From Qipengyuania nanhaisediminis (GTDB taxonomy: Bacteria; Pseudomonadota; Alphaproteobacteria; Sphingomonadales; Sphingomonadaceae), in the NCBI RefSeq assembly GCF_900115585.1, contig NZ_FOWZ01000002.1, forward strand, positions 62,001 through 126,000: DNA of 64,000 bases. The letters run 5' to 3'. This document shows positions 38,442 through 48,091 of this stretch, in pieces; within the stretch, counting starts at the first letter, position 1; each line of letters begins with the position of its first letter. The notes under the pieces are model-generated. The model made no database searches and had not been told where the DNA came from. It worked only from the letters and a program-made list of their open reading frames with translations. The translations under genes and the position numbers were made by a program.

Positions 38442-39116
38442 GTGCTATGCCGCCCGCACAGACGAAGGAGCCGCCCCATCGCCGACGATCCCCCCTCCCC
38501 CGATCACGTGCCCTGGCGCGGTGGCTGCGGGCCGGGTTCGATCACCACCGCGATCGAGGACGGCCGCCGCGTCTGCATCCGCCGCGTCGACCGCGCGGAC
38601 GAGGCGCTGATGCGCGCAGGGATCGAGCGGATGTCGCCCCACTCGCGGTATCTGCGGTTCTTTTCCGGCATGCGGACCCCGCCCGACTGGGTAATCGAGC
38701 GCCTGCTTGACGCGGACGGGGTGATGCACCTCGCCTGGGGCGCGCTGGACCTGTCGGAAGACCCGCCGCGCTCCGCCATCGGGGCCGTCCACGCCTTTCG
38801 CGACGAGGAGGATCCGGAATGCGCGGAGTTCTCAGTCGCCATCATCGACGATTTCCACGGCCTCGGCCTCGGCAAGCTGCTGACCGCGACGATCCTGCTC
38901 GACGCGCGCGAGGAAGGGATCACGCGCTTCCATGTCGAAACGCTAAGCGAAAACCGCAGCGCGACGCAGTTCACGCGGATGCTGGGCGGCGTGGGGAGCG
39001 GGACGGTCGACGCCTCGCGCGGCTGGGTGCTCGATATCGACGAGGCGCTGGAGCGCTTGCGGCACCAGGCCGACCCGCCCGGCATTGCGCACGTCTTTTC
39101 CGCGTTCGAGAGCTAG
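38442..39116 (+). CDS. GNAT-family N-acetyltransferase
   Basis: Up to 224 residues; the true start is uncertain. The GNAT core is clear: an N-terminal IRRVDRADEALMRAGIERMSPHSRYLRFF stretch, then EFSVAIIDDFHGLGLGKLLTATIL, which carries the acetyl-CoA-binding QxxGxG/A-like loop (DDFHGLGLGK). The best ribosome site (AAGGAG) precedes an ATC codon at about 38479 rather than a usual start. The first 13 or so residues from 38442 are therefore doubtful. The stop shares the CTAG tetranucleotide with the convergent acetyltransferase. Confidence 0.75.
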   Translation: MLCRPHRRRSRPIADDPPSPDHVPWRGGCGPGSITTAIEDGRRVCIRRVDRADEALMRAGIERMSPHSRYLRFFSGMRTPPDWVIERLLDADGVMHLAWGALDLSEDPPRSAIGAVHAFRDEEDPECAEFSVAIIDDFHGLGLGKLLTATILLDAREEGITRFHVETLSENRSATQFTRMLGGVGSGTVDASRGWVLDIDEALERLRHQADPPGIAHVFSAFES

Positions 39117-39631
39117 GCCCGCTCGCTCGCCAGCAGGCCGTAAACCGCCACATCGCGCAGGCCCGCGTGAGTCGTCTCATGCTCGCGAAAGAGCGCCTCG
39201 CGCGTAAAGCCGAGCCGTTCGAGCAGGCGGATCGAGGGGGTATTTTCCGTGTCCACCTCAGCAGTGAGCTTGCGCAGGCCGCTGGCGAACAGGTGATCCA
39301 CCAGCGCCGCAGTGCATTCGCGCGCCACGCCCCCGCCCTGCCGGTCCATACAGGTGACGTAGCCGATCTCCTCGATACCGTCCTCGTGCGCAGGCACAGC
39401 GACGAAGCGCCCCGCGACGCGGCCCTCCGCATCCTCGGCGATCCAGGTGCGCCCGTTCCAGTCCGGCTCTGCCAGCCAGCCCCACAGCTCCTCCTCGGAG
39501 GTGAAGGCCTGGCGGGAGAGGTAGAGGCACTGCACCTCATTCGCGAAGGTGGGATACAGGGCAGCCGTATCCTCGCGCCTCAGCGGGCGCAGGGTGAAAC
39601 GGTCGGTACGGAGCGTCTCTACGTCGCGCAT
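39113..39631 (-). CDS. GNAT-family N-acetyltransferase (RimJ/RimL type)
   Basis: 172 residues from the ATG at 39631. LRTDRFTLRPLRREDTAALYP at the start, VARECTAALVDHLFASGLRKLTAEVDTEN in the middle and RLLERLGFTRE near the end are the typical RimJ/RimL acetyltransferase pattern. These enzymes acetylate protein N-termini or small amines; the target here is unknown. It begins 20 bp after the LysR gene stop, so the two are probably cotranscribed. Confidence 0.85.
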   Translation of the reverse strand: MRDVETLRTDRFTLRPLRREDTAALYPTFANEVQCLYLSRQAFTSEEELWGWLAEPDWNGRTWIAEDAEGRVAGRFVAVPAHEDGIEEIGYVTCMDRQGGGVARECTAALVDHLFASGLRKLTAEVDTENTPSIRLLERLGFTREALFREHETTHAGLRDVAVYGLLASERA

Positions 39632-39651
39632 AGACTCAGCCAGCGCGGCGA

Positions 39652-40437
39652 TCAGGCCGTCAGGAAGGCGACCAGCGCCTTGACCTTCTTGGTCCGCCAT
39701 TGCGGGGTCGGAGCGACCAGCCAATAGGCACGCGTGCCAGGCTCGGGCCCGTCGAGAACCTCGAGCTGACCCGCCTCGATCGCTTCCTTGGCGAGCAGTT
39801 CGGGCAGGATCGCCTTGCCCAGCCCCGCCATCGCGCCCGAAAGCGCCTGTCCGGCATTGCTCACCGTGACGTGTGCAACAGTGCCGTCCTGCAAGGGCAA
39901 GCCCCAGTCGATCCACTTGTCCGGCGCACCGGGCGCGGCCACGGTCACGCGGCGTGCCGCGGCGAGTTCGACGCCCTGCAGATCTCCGGGCCCGTCGACC
40001 AACCGGATGGCGCAGTCGAGATTCGCCTCAGTGAAATCAGCGTTCTCGTCGGCGACGAAGGTGAACTTTATGTCGGGGTTCGCCTCGGCGAACTTCGCCA
40101 GCCGCGGCGCGAGCCATTGCGCGTAGAATTCGCGCGGGCAGGCGACCGTGTAATTGTCGCTCGCCTGGCCAGCCTGCATCGCGGAGACGCTTTCCTCGAA
40201 CTTGAGGAAACCTTCGCGCAGCGCGTCTAGCCCTGCCGAGCCTTCCTGCGTCAGCTCCAGCCCCTTGCTGGTGCGGCGGAACAGGACGGTGCCGAGATGG
40301 TCTTCGAGCGCGCGAATCTGCTGGCCCACGGCCGCAGGCGTCACCGCAAGCTCGTCCGCAGCGCGGGTAAAGCTCAGGTGACGGGCAGCAGCGTCATAGA
40401 CGCGCAAAGCGTTGAGAGGCAGGTGCGTGCGCTTCAT
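39652..40437 (-). CDS. LysR-family transcriptional regulator (GcvA-like)
   Basis: 261 residues. The N-terminal winged helix-turn-helix (PLNALRVYDAAARHLSFTRAADELAVTPAAVGQQIRALE, residues about 7-45) is classical LysR. The effector-binding domain is shorter than usual and ends KVKALVAFLTA. The GcvA-type opening (LNALR-FEAAARHLSFT pattern) suggests amino-acid-related control. Upstream lies an imperfect palindrome at 40459-40485 that could be its operator. Confidence 0.87.
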   Translation of the reverse strand: MKRTHLPLNALRVYDAAARHLSFTRAADELAVTPAAVGQQIRALEDHLGTVLFRRTSKGLELTQEGSAGLDALREGFLKFEESVSAMQAGQASDNYTVACPREFYAQWLAPRLAKFAEANPDIKFTFVADENADFTEANLDCAIRLVDGPGDLQGVELAAARRVTVAAPGAPDKWIDWGLPLQDGTVAHVTVSNAGQALSGAMAGLGKAILPELLAKEAIEAGQLEVLDGPEPGTRAYWLVAPTPQWRTKKVKALVAFLTA

Positions 40438-40458
40438 GGTTCCACGCGTTTAGCAATG

Positions 40459-40485
40459 TTGCGCCGCAAAACAAGATTGCGGCAA
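40459..40485. promoter_or_regulatory. inverted repeat upstream of the LysR gene
   Basis: TTGCGCCGCAA and TTGCGGCAA form a stem with one bulged base around AACAAGA, 22 bp before the LysR ATG and 20 bp after the trxA stop. It may be a regulator binding site or a weak terminator of trxA; the T-tract needed for the latter is poor. Confidence 0.35.
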
Positions 40486-40504
40486 GACTATGTCCCGAAG
40501 TGCG

Positions 40505-40825
40505 TCAGAGCGCGCCTTCGAGCCACTGCTTGAGCTGGCCCTTGGGAGCCGCGCCGCGCATCTGTGCCGCCGGCTGACCATCCTTGAACAGGACCAGGTA
40601 AGGGATGGACTGCACGCCCATCTGGCCGGGCACGCCGGTATTTTCCATGATGTCCATCTTGGCGATGGTGACCTGGTCGGCCATTTCTTCGGAAAGTTCT
40701 TCGAGCGCCGGAGCGATCATCTTGCACGGCCCGCACCATTCGGCCCAGAAGTCCACGAGGACGGGCTTGTCGCTGTCGAGGACGTCTTTCTGGAAGCCTT
40801 CGTCGGTTACGTTGATGGTGGCCAT
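40505..40825 (-). CDS. trxA: thioredoxin
   Basis: 106 residues, the standard length. The active site [13 protein letters not shown] is near residue 30 and the cis-proline region reads [11 protein letters not shown]. It reduces disulfides in the cytoplasm. It follows addA by 51 bp and is the last gene of the divL-addA cluster, an order I associate with alphaproteobacteria. Confidence 0.97.
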   Translation of the reverse strand: MATINVTDEGFQKDVLDSDKPVLVDFWAEWCGPCKMIAPALEELSEEMADQVTIAKMDIMENTGVPGQMGVQSIPYLVLFKDGQPAAQMRGAAPKGQLKQWLEGAL

Positions 40826-40876
40826 GGGATATCTCCTGAATTCGTGTCTGCCGCCGATGTGGGGCGGCTTGGTCGA

Positions 40877-43800
40877 TTACTCAACGGGCGGCAAGGCAAA
40901 GCTTTCCTGCCGATCCGGAAACGCGGTCTTGTAAGGCGCGAGCGCCGGCTCGGGCAAGGCGATCAATTGCGGCGTCTGGGTATAGAGCACCGCGGCCTCT
41001 ACCGCCCTGCCCGGATAGATCGCTTCCAGCGCCGCGACATAGGCAGCCATCTGGCGCATCGTCGTTTCCGGAACCGCATCGAGCGAGGCAGGAGGGCGGC
41101 GCGCGGTCTTGAAATCGACCACGATGACCTTCTCTGCCGTCACCAGCAGCCTGTCTGCAGTGCCCATCACGACCTGGCCCTGAACCGTTGCGGCAAGCGG
41201 TATTTCCGCAAGCGCATCGGGACCGAAGATCGACGCGAACTCGGGCGTGTCGAGAACGGCGCGCGCGCGTTCGTACATTTCGCGCCGCTCCGTCTCGGTC
41301 AGCTCGGGTGCCTGGCGGGCCAGCCAGTCCAGCGCTCTTGCCTCCCTCTCGCCCTGCGGCACTTCGGGAAGACGTTCCAGCAAGGCATGGATCAGCACAC
41401 CGCGCCGTGCGGCTCCGGCGGCAATTTCCGGAGGAAGCGGCGGATCGCTGCCTTCGACTTCGCCAAGCCCGGACGGGGCAAGCGGACGCGGCGGTCGCGG
41501 CTCCGGCCCTACGGGAGCCGATGCCCAGCCCGGCAATTCCACTTCGGAAGCAGGACGCGCCGACACGTTGGGGAGCTTTGCATCGCTCAAGCTTCCCCAT
41601 TCGTAGCGGGCGCCCCACAAGTCGTCCGCAAGCGCGTCATCCGGAAAAAGCGGCTTGAGCCGGGCGTACCAACTGTCCTCGTGCGGACCGTTCTTCGCAT
41701 CGCGCGGGCCGAGCGATCCGCCGACGAACAGCGCCTCTTCCGCGCGGGTCATCGCGACATAAAGCAGCCGCCAATGCTCCTCCAGGGCGGCGGACGAAGC
41801 GACGTCCTCTGCCTCGCGCAGGGGGCCAACCCTCTCGTCCTTCTTCAGGCCCGGGACGGGAACGGCAAATTTCCGGTCGCCGCCGAGCGGAGCATCTTCC
41901 AGCTCGAGATCGCCAGACCCGTCGGGGCCGATTGCGGCGTCGGCAAGGATTACGATGGGTGCCTGCAAGCCCTTTGATCCGTGCACGGTCATCACGCGCA
42001 CCTGGTCGCCGCCCTCGCCCGCTTCGCGCTTGATCTCGCCTTCGCCCGCATCGAACCAGCGAATGAAGCCCTGGAGGCTCGCGACGTGGCTTGCGGCATA
42101 GGCGTTGGCGGCGTTGAGCAACTCGTCGATAGGGTCGTTTGCCTCGCGCCCGAGGCGGGAAACGAGCTTGCGCCGGCCATCCATCGGTCCGACGAGAATC
42201 CAGTGCAGCAATTGCTGGGGCGTATCGAAGTCCGCCCGTCGCAAAATCTCGCGCAGGGCCGCCAGCGTTTCGACAACGACCGGGTCGTCGCTCTGGCGCA
42301 AATGCTCCCACAGGCGCACGCCCTTGTCGCGGTAGCCATGCTTCAGGAGATCGTCCTGCGACCAGCCGACCAGCGGCGATACCAGCAGGCTCGCCAAGGT
42401 CAGATCGTCCAGCGGCTGCGCGGCGAAACGGATTGCCGCCATCAGGTCCTTGACGGCCAGCGGATTGCCGAGCCGCAACCGGTCGACGCCCGCCACCGGC
42501 ACCCCGTGACGATAGAGCCGCGCGACGATCAGAGTAGCGAGATCGCGCCTCTTGCGGACCAGCACCATCACGTCGCCGGGTCCCGCACGGCGCGGCGTGC
42601 CGTCCTTCACCAGTGGGAAGCCATTGGGATCGTCCATCCACCGCTTTACCTGCCGCGCGATACGATCCGCCAGCTTGCGATCATGCTTGCCGAGCCAGCT
42701 TTCGTCTTCCTCGCCCTCTTCCATCCCGCTGTCGGCGTGGACGGTGTTCCAGAGCGTCACGAGTCCCGGGCGATCCTGCCCGTCGTGCTTTTCCGCCTCC
42801 CGGTCGAGGCCGAGTTCGGCAGAGCCGATCGCCGTTATCGCCTCGTCCATGAAGTCGAGGACGTTGTCGGCGGAGCGGAAGCTCTGGCCGAGGCCGTACT
42901 GGCGTAGATATCGCGGATCGGGCGCGCCGCGTGCGTCCTGTGCGGCATCGGCGGTGCGCCGCATCTTCTCGGCATAGCGATCGCGCGCTTCGGCGAAATT
43001 GCGCGGGCTGGTGCCCTGGAAGCCGAAGATCGCCTGCTTGAAGTCGCCCACGGTGAAGATCGTCCGGATCCGGTCGGAGCGCGCGCCTTCACCGGAGAAG
43101 AAATCGTCCGTCAGCGCCTCGATGATCTGCCACTGGGCGCGATTGGTATCCTGCGCCTCGTCGACGAGGATGTGGTCGAAACTGCGATCGAGTTTGTAGC
43201 GGATCCAGTCGGCCACCGCGGCATCAGACAGCAGGTGTGCGGCGCGCTGGATCAAATCGTCGAAATCGACCAGTCCTTCGCGCGCCTTGGCCTGCTCCCA
43301 CCGCAGCGCAAAGGCGCGTCCAGCCTCCAGTTGCGGGGCGAGGAAATCTGCAAGGTCCAGCAGGGCGCGGCGTTCGGCTACGTCCCGTATTGCATCCGCG
43401 ATCAACTCTTGCTTGCGCACGAAATCGGGATCGTTCTTCTCAGCGCCTTTCATGGCGCGCGGCGCGCCGTCCTTCTTCAAAAGCGTGTCGAAGAAGCCGT
43501 CCAACGTCGACAGTCGATCTGCAGGATCGCGTTCGAGCCAAGCCGGTACGAAGTCGCGCACCTTGTCGGCCGCTTGCGCCTTCCAACCATCCATGGCCGG
43601 CAAGGTTGCCCGAAGGATTGAAACCGGGAAACTCTCGTCGCTGCACGCCTCGGCGACCCATTCGGGTCCGGCATCGGAAGGAACATCCAGCACGCGCCTT
43701 ACCGCACCGGAAAGGTCTCCCTGCCATTGCGGCTGGTACCAGAGGTCGAGGAAACCGGCGCATTTCATCAGCCAGCCGCGCACGGCGTCTGCGCCCTTGC

Positions 43801-44347
43801 GGCGGCTCATCTCGCCGATTGCGGCAAGGAAACCGGGATCGCCCTCTTCGAGCAGTTCGCCCAGCACGTCCCGGCTAAGGAGGTCGCGCTCGCGGTCCTC
43901 CATCGGCTGGCTGCCGGGCAGGATTTCCGCTTCTGCAGGAAAAGCAGCGAGGAGATATTGCGCGAAGGCGTGGATCGTATCGATCCTGAGGCCGCCGCCC
44001 GGACAATCGAGTACCCGCGCGAAGAGCGAGCGTGCCCTCTCGCGCGTGTCCGGATCGCTCTTTGCGCCCAGATTGGCGAGCTCTTCCGCCAGCTGCGTGT
44101 CGCTCATGCGGACCCAGCGGGCCAGCACCTCGTTGACGCGCACGGCCATCTCCGCAGCGCCCGCCTTGGTGAAGGTGAGGCACAGGATCTGCGATGGGTC
44201 GGCACCCGGCTCCAGCAGCAGGCGGAGCACGCGCGCGGACAGCACCTGCGTCTTGCCGGTGCCCGCGCTGGCCGACAGCCAGACGCTTTCCTGCGGGTCC
44301 ACCGCGTCCATCTGGTGGCCCTTGAGGGGATATACCTTGCCGCTCAT
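40877..44347 (-). CDS. addA: double-strand break repair helicase/nuclease subunit AddA
   Basis: 1156 residues from the ATG at 44347, which overlaps the addB stop (ATGA). UvrD-type helicase motifs are visible: Walker A SASAGTGKTQ near residue 24, motif Ia LCLTFTKAGAAEMAVRV, motif II VDEAQDTNRAQW and motif VI VAMTRAEEALFVGG. The C-terminus has a PD-(D/E)XK nuclease domain (VIVVDFKTARRPP). With AddB it processes DNA ends for RecA loading at Chi-like sites. The alphaproteobacterial AddAB form replaces RecBCD. Confidence 0.96.
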   Translation of the reverse strand: MSGKVYPLKGHQMDAVDPQESVWLSASAGTGKTQVLSARVLRLLLEPGADPSQILCLTFTKAGAAEMAVRVNEVLARWVRMSDTQLAEELANLGAKSDPDTRERARSLFARVLDCPGGGLRIDTIHAFAQYLLAAFPAEAEILPGSQPMEDRERDLLSRDVLGELLEEGDPGFLAAIGEMSRRKGADAVRGWLMKCAGFLDLWYQPQWQGDLSGAVRRVLDVPSDAGPEWVAEACSDESFPVSILRATLPAMDGWKAQAADKVRDFVPAWLERDPADRLSTLDGFFDTLLKKDGAPRAMKGAEKNDPDFVRKQELIADAIRDVAERRALLDLADFLAPQLEAGRAFALRWEQAKAREGLVDFDDLIQRAAHLLSDAAVADWIRYKLDRSFDHILVDEAQDTNRAQWQIIEALTDDFFSGEGARSDRIRTIFTVGDFKQAIFGFQGTSPRNFAEARDRYAEKMRRTADAAQDARGAPDPRYLRQYGLGQSFRSADNVLDFMDEAITAIGSAELGLDREAEKHDGQDRPGLVTLWNTVHADSGMEEGEEDESWLGKHDRKLADRIARQVKRWMDDPNGFPLVKDGTPRRAGPGDVMVLVRKRRDLATLIVARLYRHGVPVAGVDRLRLGNPLAVKDLMAAIRFAAQPLDDLTLASLLVSPLVGWSQDDLLKHGYRDKGVRLWEHLRQSDDPVVVETLAALREILRRADFDTPQQLLHWILVGPMDGRRKLVSRLGREANDPIDELLNAANAYAASHVASLQGFIRWFDAGEGEIKREAGEGGDQVRVMTVHGSKGLQAPIVILADAAIGPDGSGDLELEDAPLGGDRKFAVPVPGLKKDERVGPLREAEDVASSAALEEHWRLLYVAMTRAEEALFVGGSLGPRDAKNGPHEDSWYARLKPLFPDDALADDLWGARYEWGSLSDAKLPNVSARPASEVELPGWASAPVGPEPRPPRPLAPSGLGEVEGSDPPLPPEIAAGAARRGVLIHALLERLPEVPQGEREARALDWLARQAPELTETERREMYERARAVLDTPEFASIFGPDALAEIPLAATVQGQVVMGTADRLLVTAEKVIVVDFKTARRPPASLDAVPETTMRQMAAYVAALEAIYPGRAVEAAVLYTQTPQLIALPEPALAPYKTAFPDRQESFALPPVE

Positions 44348-47300
44348 GCCGCGCCGCCTTCGACATCTTCTTCGGCGTCCATGTGGGGGAGCCATTCTTC
44401 GAGCCGCATCAGCTGGTCGTAGGTCGGGAAGCCTCCGAAGTCAGGATTGAGCCGAGCGGTAAATGGATCATCCCCCTTAATCCAACGGTTGATTGCTTCC
44501 GTTAGGTGCGCCTCCGTTTTCGGAAGAAATTCCTCTGGCTCAATTCCGACACGCTTTCCCTCGACTCTTATTGGCGTTGTTACATAGCCGAAGCCGAAAT
44601 AATTGCTGTCCGACTTCGCCTTGCCGAGCGACCAGTATTCGAAGGCGCTGGCCTCGCCCGTGACGCCTTCGAAGCCGCCCCGCCCGGCCATCATGCCGAG
44701 CAATCCGAGCTGCAACGCAAAGCCCTGTTCGACCATCTTGGAAGACGGGGGCGAACCGGTCTTGTAGTCGACTATCGCCAGGCTTCCGTCGGAGAGCCGG
44801 TCGAGGCGGTCGATCTTCCCGTGAACGCGCACGCCTTCGACGTGCATATCGCCCCATGCTTCCACTGCGACGACTTCGCGATCTTCGTAGCCGGCGATCT
44901 CGCTTTCCACCCATTCGAGCGCGTTTTCGAGACGCGGTTGCCACAGACCGCGCATCAGCGGGTGGACGTTGCGGTCGTCGAACACTGCGTCCATCACCTC
45001 GGCAATTGGTGACTTGGGATCGGCCTTGTGCCAGCGCTCGAGAATTTCGTGCGCAACCGTGCCCTGCCACGCAGCCGATGGCTCTGCGTCGAGCGCGTCG
45101 AGGTCCTTCAGGCCGAGGATTTGCTGGGCGTAGAACTGGTAGGGATCGCCGCGCAGCCGGTCGAGCGCGGTGGCCGAGATCGCCACCTTGCGCTGCTCTG
45201 CATCGGGCATCGGCTTGGGCCGCGGATAGATACCCGCATCGGGGGCCCTCGCCATCGCGCGCGCCCATTCGATGGCCTGCACCTCCTCGTGGCGTGGCAA
45301 CTGGTCGCCAAGCAGCGCCTGCACGCGCAGGAGGAAGCGGCTGGGGATGGCCGGGCCGCCCTCGTCCCGCGCCGCGCGGCTGAGCACGACTTCGGGCGCG
45401 CCGAGGGCGCCCGAGAGGTCATGCGCAGACAGGCCGATGCGGAAGTCGCCACCCGGCACTCCGAGCGTTCGCAGGACCGAAGGGGCGAGCAGCGCATCCA
45501 CGCTTCCGCGCGCAGGCCACACGCCTTCGTTGAGGCCCGCACAGATGACTAGGTCGGCGCGGTTCATGCGCGCTTCGAGCAGGCCGAGCACCTGGACGCG
45601 CGCATGGCCGCCATAGGGCGGACGAACCGCGACCTGTTCCATCGCATCGGACAGCAGCGCGGCCACATCGCGCGGCGCCACGGTGAAGCCTGCCTCACGC
45701 GCATGGAGGCGAAATTCCTCGACGAAAGCTGACAGGCTGCGCCCGTCCTCTCGTGCCCACAGGCGTTCTCCGCACAGCATTTCGGCGCTGGAGGCGAGCG
45801 TGTCGATCAGCTCCGCCAGCGAAGAAGGAGCCTCGTTATCCCGTTCGACCAGCGGTGAGAGAGCCGCCTCTGCCTGGGACCAGAACTCACCGACATTCTT
45901 GTGCGTTTCCGAAAGCTTGGCGGCGATTTCGCTCACCGGTTCGAGGCCGGCCTCCAGTCTCGGCCCGCGCAATTCGCGCTCGATCCGGCGCAGCTGGCGC
46001 AGCCAGACACCACGCTCCATCCCGCCCTTGACGAGAGGGTGCCCGAGCAGCGCCATCAGCGATACCGACATGGCATTTTCCGCCATCACCTCGGCCGCGA
46101 GCAGGAAAGCACGCCCCGCCGCCGTTTGCGAGAGCGGACGGCCTGCGGAATCGTCGGCGACGATATTCCAGCGTGCAAGATGATGCACCACTCGCCGCGC
46201 CAATGCCCGGTCGGGCGTCACGACAGCGACACGCTTTTCCGGTGCCTCCACCGCCTCGCGCACCAGCAAGGCGATCGCCTGCGCTTCTTCTTCCGGATTA
46301 GCGGCCTGCATCACTCGCACGCCGGACAGGCGGCGTTTCTCGGAAGGTAGCGCGGCCCATACCTTGCTCCCCTCGGGGGGCAGAAAAAGTGCGCCAATCG
46401 CATGGCTGCGCTCCGGCGGAGCCGCGGTCATGCCCTTGCGATGCCAGGGCTGCACTTCCTCGCGCCGCACGCCCATGCGGTTGAGTAGCAGCTTGAGATG
46501 GTACTGCGGGTGCGTGACCGCATCCTCTTTCGCGAACACGGTATCGCCGGGCGACGGACGGTTACCCGCCCTGCCCAGTTCCTCCCACACGTCCGCATCC
46601 ATGGTCAGGTCGAAGTCGGGCAGGATGACAGCGCCCTGCGGCAATTCGCTCACCACCCGCAGCAGCCTTGCAAGCGCAGGGGCCGCGCTGGTTACGCCTG
46701 CAGCGACGATCGGCGTCGCGGGCGGATTGGCCTTCCACCCGGCTGCCGCGTGATCGAACAGGCGATTGCGCCTCGCTGCCGCATCGAGCCAATTGTTTGC
46801 GTCGAGCCACGCCAGCCAGCGCGTCTGGACCCGCGCAAACAGGCGTAGCGATTTCTGCCAGTGCTCCGACAGGCTCGGATGGATCTCGAGGACCTTCTCG
46901 TCGAGCAATTGCTCCGGACCCACATCCTCCACCAACAGGCGGTCCATGGTGGCGCCAGTCTCACGTGCAAGGCGCAGCAAGGTCGCCCCTTTGGGCGCAT
47001 CGTCACCCATTTCCTCTGCAATCAGGGCGGCAAGCGCAAACATGCGGCGCTGAGGGTCGATGGCAGGCTTTATGCCGGAAGAGCCCAGCGGATCGAGCAG
47101 CGGCCCCAAGGCTTCATCGAGGTCGAGATCGCCGACGACCACCATGCGCGGCATGAGCAGACCGGGGCACCCGAGCTCGCCTGCATGGCGGATAAAGGCC
47201 TCCGAAACGGTTCGCCGCGCACGGCTGCTGGGCAAAAGCAGCGTCAGCTTGGCAAGGCCAAGCTCGTCATCGGAATAGCGGGGGACCAGCCCTGCAACCA

Positions 47301-47376
47301 GGGCATCGGCAAAGCCGCGGTGCGCGGCAATCGAGTAGACTTTCGGCTCCGGTGCGACCCTGCCTTTGTCAGACAC
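44344..47376 (-). CDS. addB: double-strand break repair protein AddB
   Basis: 1010 residues starting with GTG, overlapping the murU stop by eight bases. The N-terminal half is an inactivated helicase-like region (TLLLPSSRARRTVSEAFIRH near residue 45, VAVVTPDRALARRVVHHL). The C-terminal nuclease domain contains AIVDYKTGSPPSSK near residue 880. AddB recognises regulatory sequences and cuts the second strand in the AddAB complex. The iron-sulphur cysteine pattern of Bacillus AddB is not obvious, which fits the alphaproteobacterial type. Confidence 0.94.
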   Translation of the reverse strand: MSDKGRVAPEPKVYSIAAHRGFADALVAGLVPRYSDDELGLAKLTLLLPSSRARRTVSEAFIRHAGELGCPGLLMPRMVVVGDLDLDEALGPLLDPLGSSGIKPAIDPQRRMFALAALIAEEMGDDAPKGATLLRLARETGATMDRLLVEDVGPEQLLDEKVLEIHPSLSEHWQKSLRLFARVQTRWLAWLDANNWLDAAARRNRLFDHAAAGWKANPPATPIVAAGVTSAAPALARLLRVVSELPQGAVILPDFDLTMDADVWEELGRAGNRPSPGDTVFAKEDAVTHPQYHLKLLLNRMGVRREEVQPWHRKGMTAAPPERSHAIGALFLPPEGSKVWAALPSEKRRLSGVRVMQAANPEEEAQAIALLVREAVEAPEKRVAVVTPDRALARRVVHHLARWNIVADDSAGRPLSQTAAGRAFLLAAEVMAENAMSVSLMALLGHPLVKGGMERGVWLRQLRRIERELRGPRLEAGLEPVSEIAAKLSETHKNVGEFWSQAEAALSPLVERDNEAPSSLAELIDTLASSAEMLCGERLWAREDGRSLSAFVEEFRLHAREAGFTVAPRDVAALLSDAMEQVAVRPPYGGHARVQVLGLLEARMNRADLVICAGLNEGVWPARGSVDALLAPSVLRTLGVPGGDFRIGLSAHDLSGALGAPEVVLSRAARDEGGPAIPSRFLLRVQALLGDQLPRHEEVQAIEWARAMARAPDAGIYPRPKPMPDAEQRKVAISATALDRLRGDPYQFYAQQILGLKDLDALDAEPSAAWQGTVAHEILERWHKADPKSPIAEVMDAVFDDRNVHPLMRGLWQPRLENALEWVESEIAGYEDREVVAVEAWGDMHVEGVRVHGKIDRLDRLSDGSLAIVDYKTGSPPSSKMVEQGFALQLGLLGMMAGRGGFEGVTGEASAFEYWSLGKAKSDSNYFGFGYVTTPIRVEGKRVGIEPEEFLPKTEAHLTEAINRWIKGDDPFTARLNPDFGGFPTYDQLMRLEEWLPHMDAEEDVEGGAA

Positions 47377-48091
47377 CCTTCAGCGCCTCTTCCGTGGGCC
47401 TGATGTGCTGCGGCGTGCCGACCTCATACCATTGGCCCGTGAAGGCCACACCGTAGAGCCGGTCCTCGGCAATCGCACGGTCCCACAGGATATTGGTCGA
47501 AAACTTGCCTTCGGGCGCGTCGCGCAGCAGGCGGTGCGATACCAGCTGGATGCCGGTGTAGATGAACGGGGCGATCCGGTCGGGCCGCTTGCGCGACAGG
47601 CGCCCCGCGCCGTCCATGTAGAAATCGCCCGTCCCGTCGAAATTATGCGCCCGTGCATGGGTGACGACGAGAAGGAGCGCATCCATCTTGTCGGGGTCCC
47701 ACGCCTGCGACAGGTCGAGGAAGGCGTTGCGCGGCCCGTCCAGCCAGATGCTGTCGGCATTGCAGGCGAAGAAAGGGTCGGGCAGCAGCCCCGCCGCGTT
47801 CGCCTTGACCATTCCGCCGCCCGTTTCGAGCAACTCGGCACGTTCGTCGGAGAAGGTGACTGCCGGAGCCTGCCGAGCGCCGATATGCGCCTCGATCGAT
47901 TCCGCGAGGTAGTGAACGTTGACGACCGCCTTCGCGATCCCGGCATCTTCCACGCGGTCCAGCGCCCGGTCGATCAGCGGCTTGCCTGCAACGCGGACCA
48001 TGGGTTTCGGCGTGGTCGCGGTCAGCGGGCGCATCCGTTTGCCAAGGCCCGCAGCCATCAGCATCGCGGTATCGGAAACGAGGCCGCTCAT
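47369..48091 (-). CDS. murU: MurU-like N-acetylmuramate-1-phosphate uridylyltransferase
   Basis: 240 residues from the ATG at 48091, overlapping the amgK stop (ATGA). The nucleotidyltransferase signature MLMAAGLGKRMRPLT is at residues 9-23, and FACNADSIW carries the metal-binding Asp. In Pseudomonas and Caulobacter, AmgK and MurU recycle cell-wall MurNAc to UDP-MurNAc and so bypass fosfomycin-sensitive synthesis. The adjacent amgK supports MurU over other sugar-nucleotide transferases. Confidence 0.88.
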   Translation of the reverse strand: MSGLVSDTAMLMAAGLGKRMRPLTATTPKPMVRVAGKPLIDRALDRVEDAGIAKAVVNVHYLAESIEAHIGARQAPAVTFSDERAELLETGGGMVKANAAGLLPDPFFACNADSIWLDGPRNAFLDLSQAWDPDKMDALLLVVTHARAHNFDGTGDFYMDGAGRLSRKRPDRIAPFIYTGIQLVSHRLLRDAPEGKFSTNILWDRAIAEDRLYGVAFTGQWYEVGTPQHIRPTEEALKGV

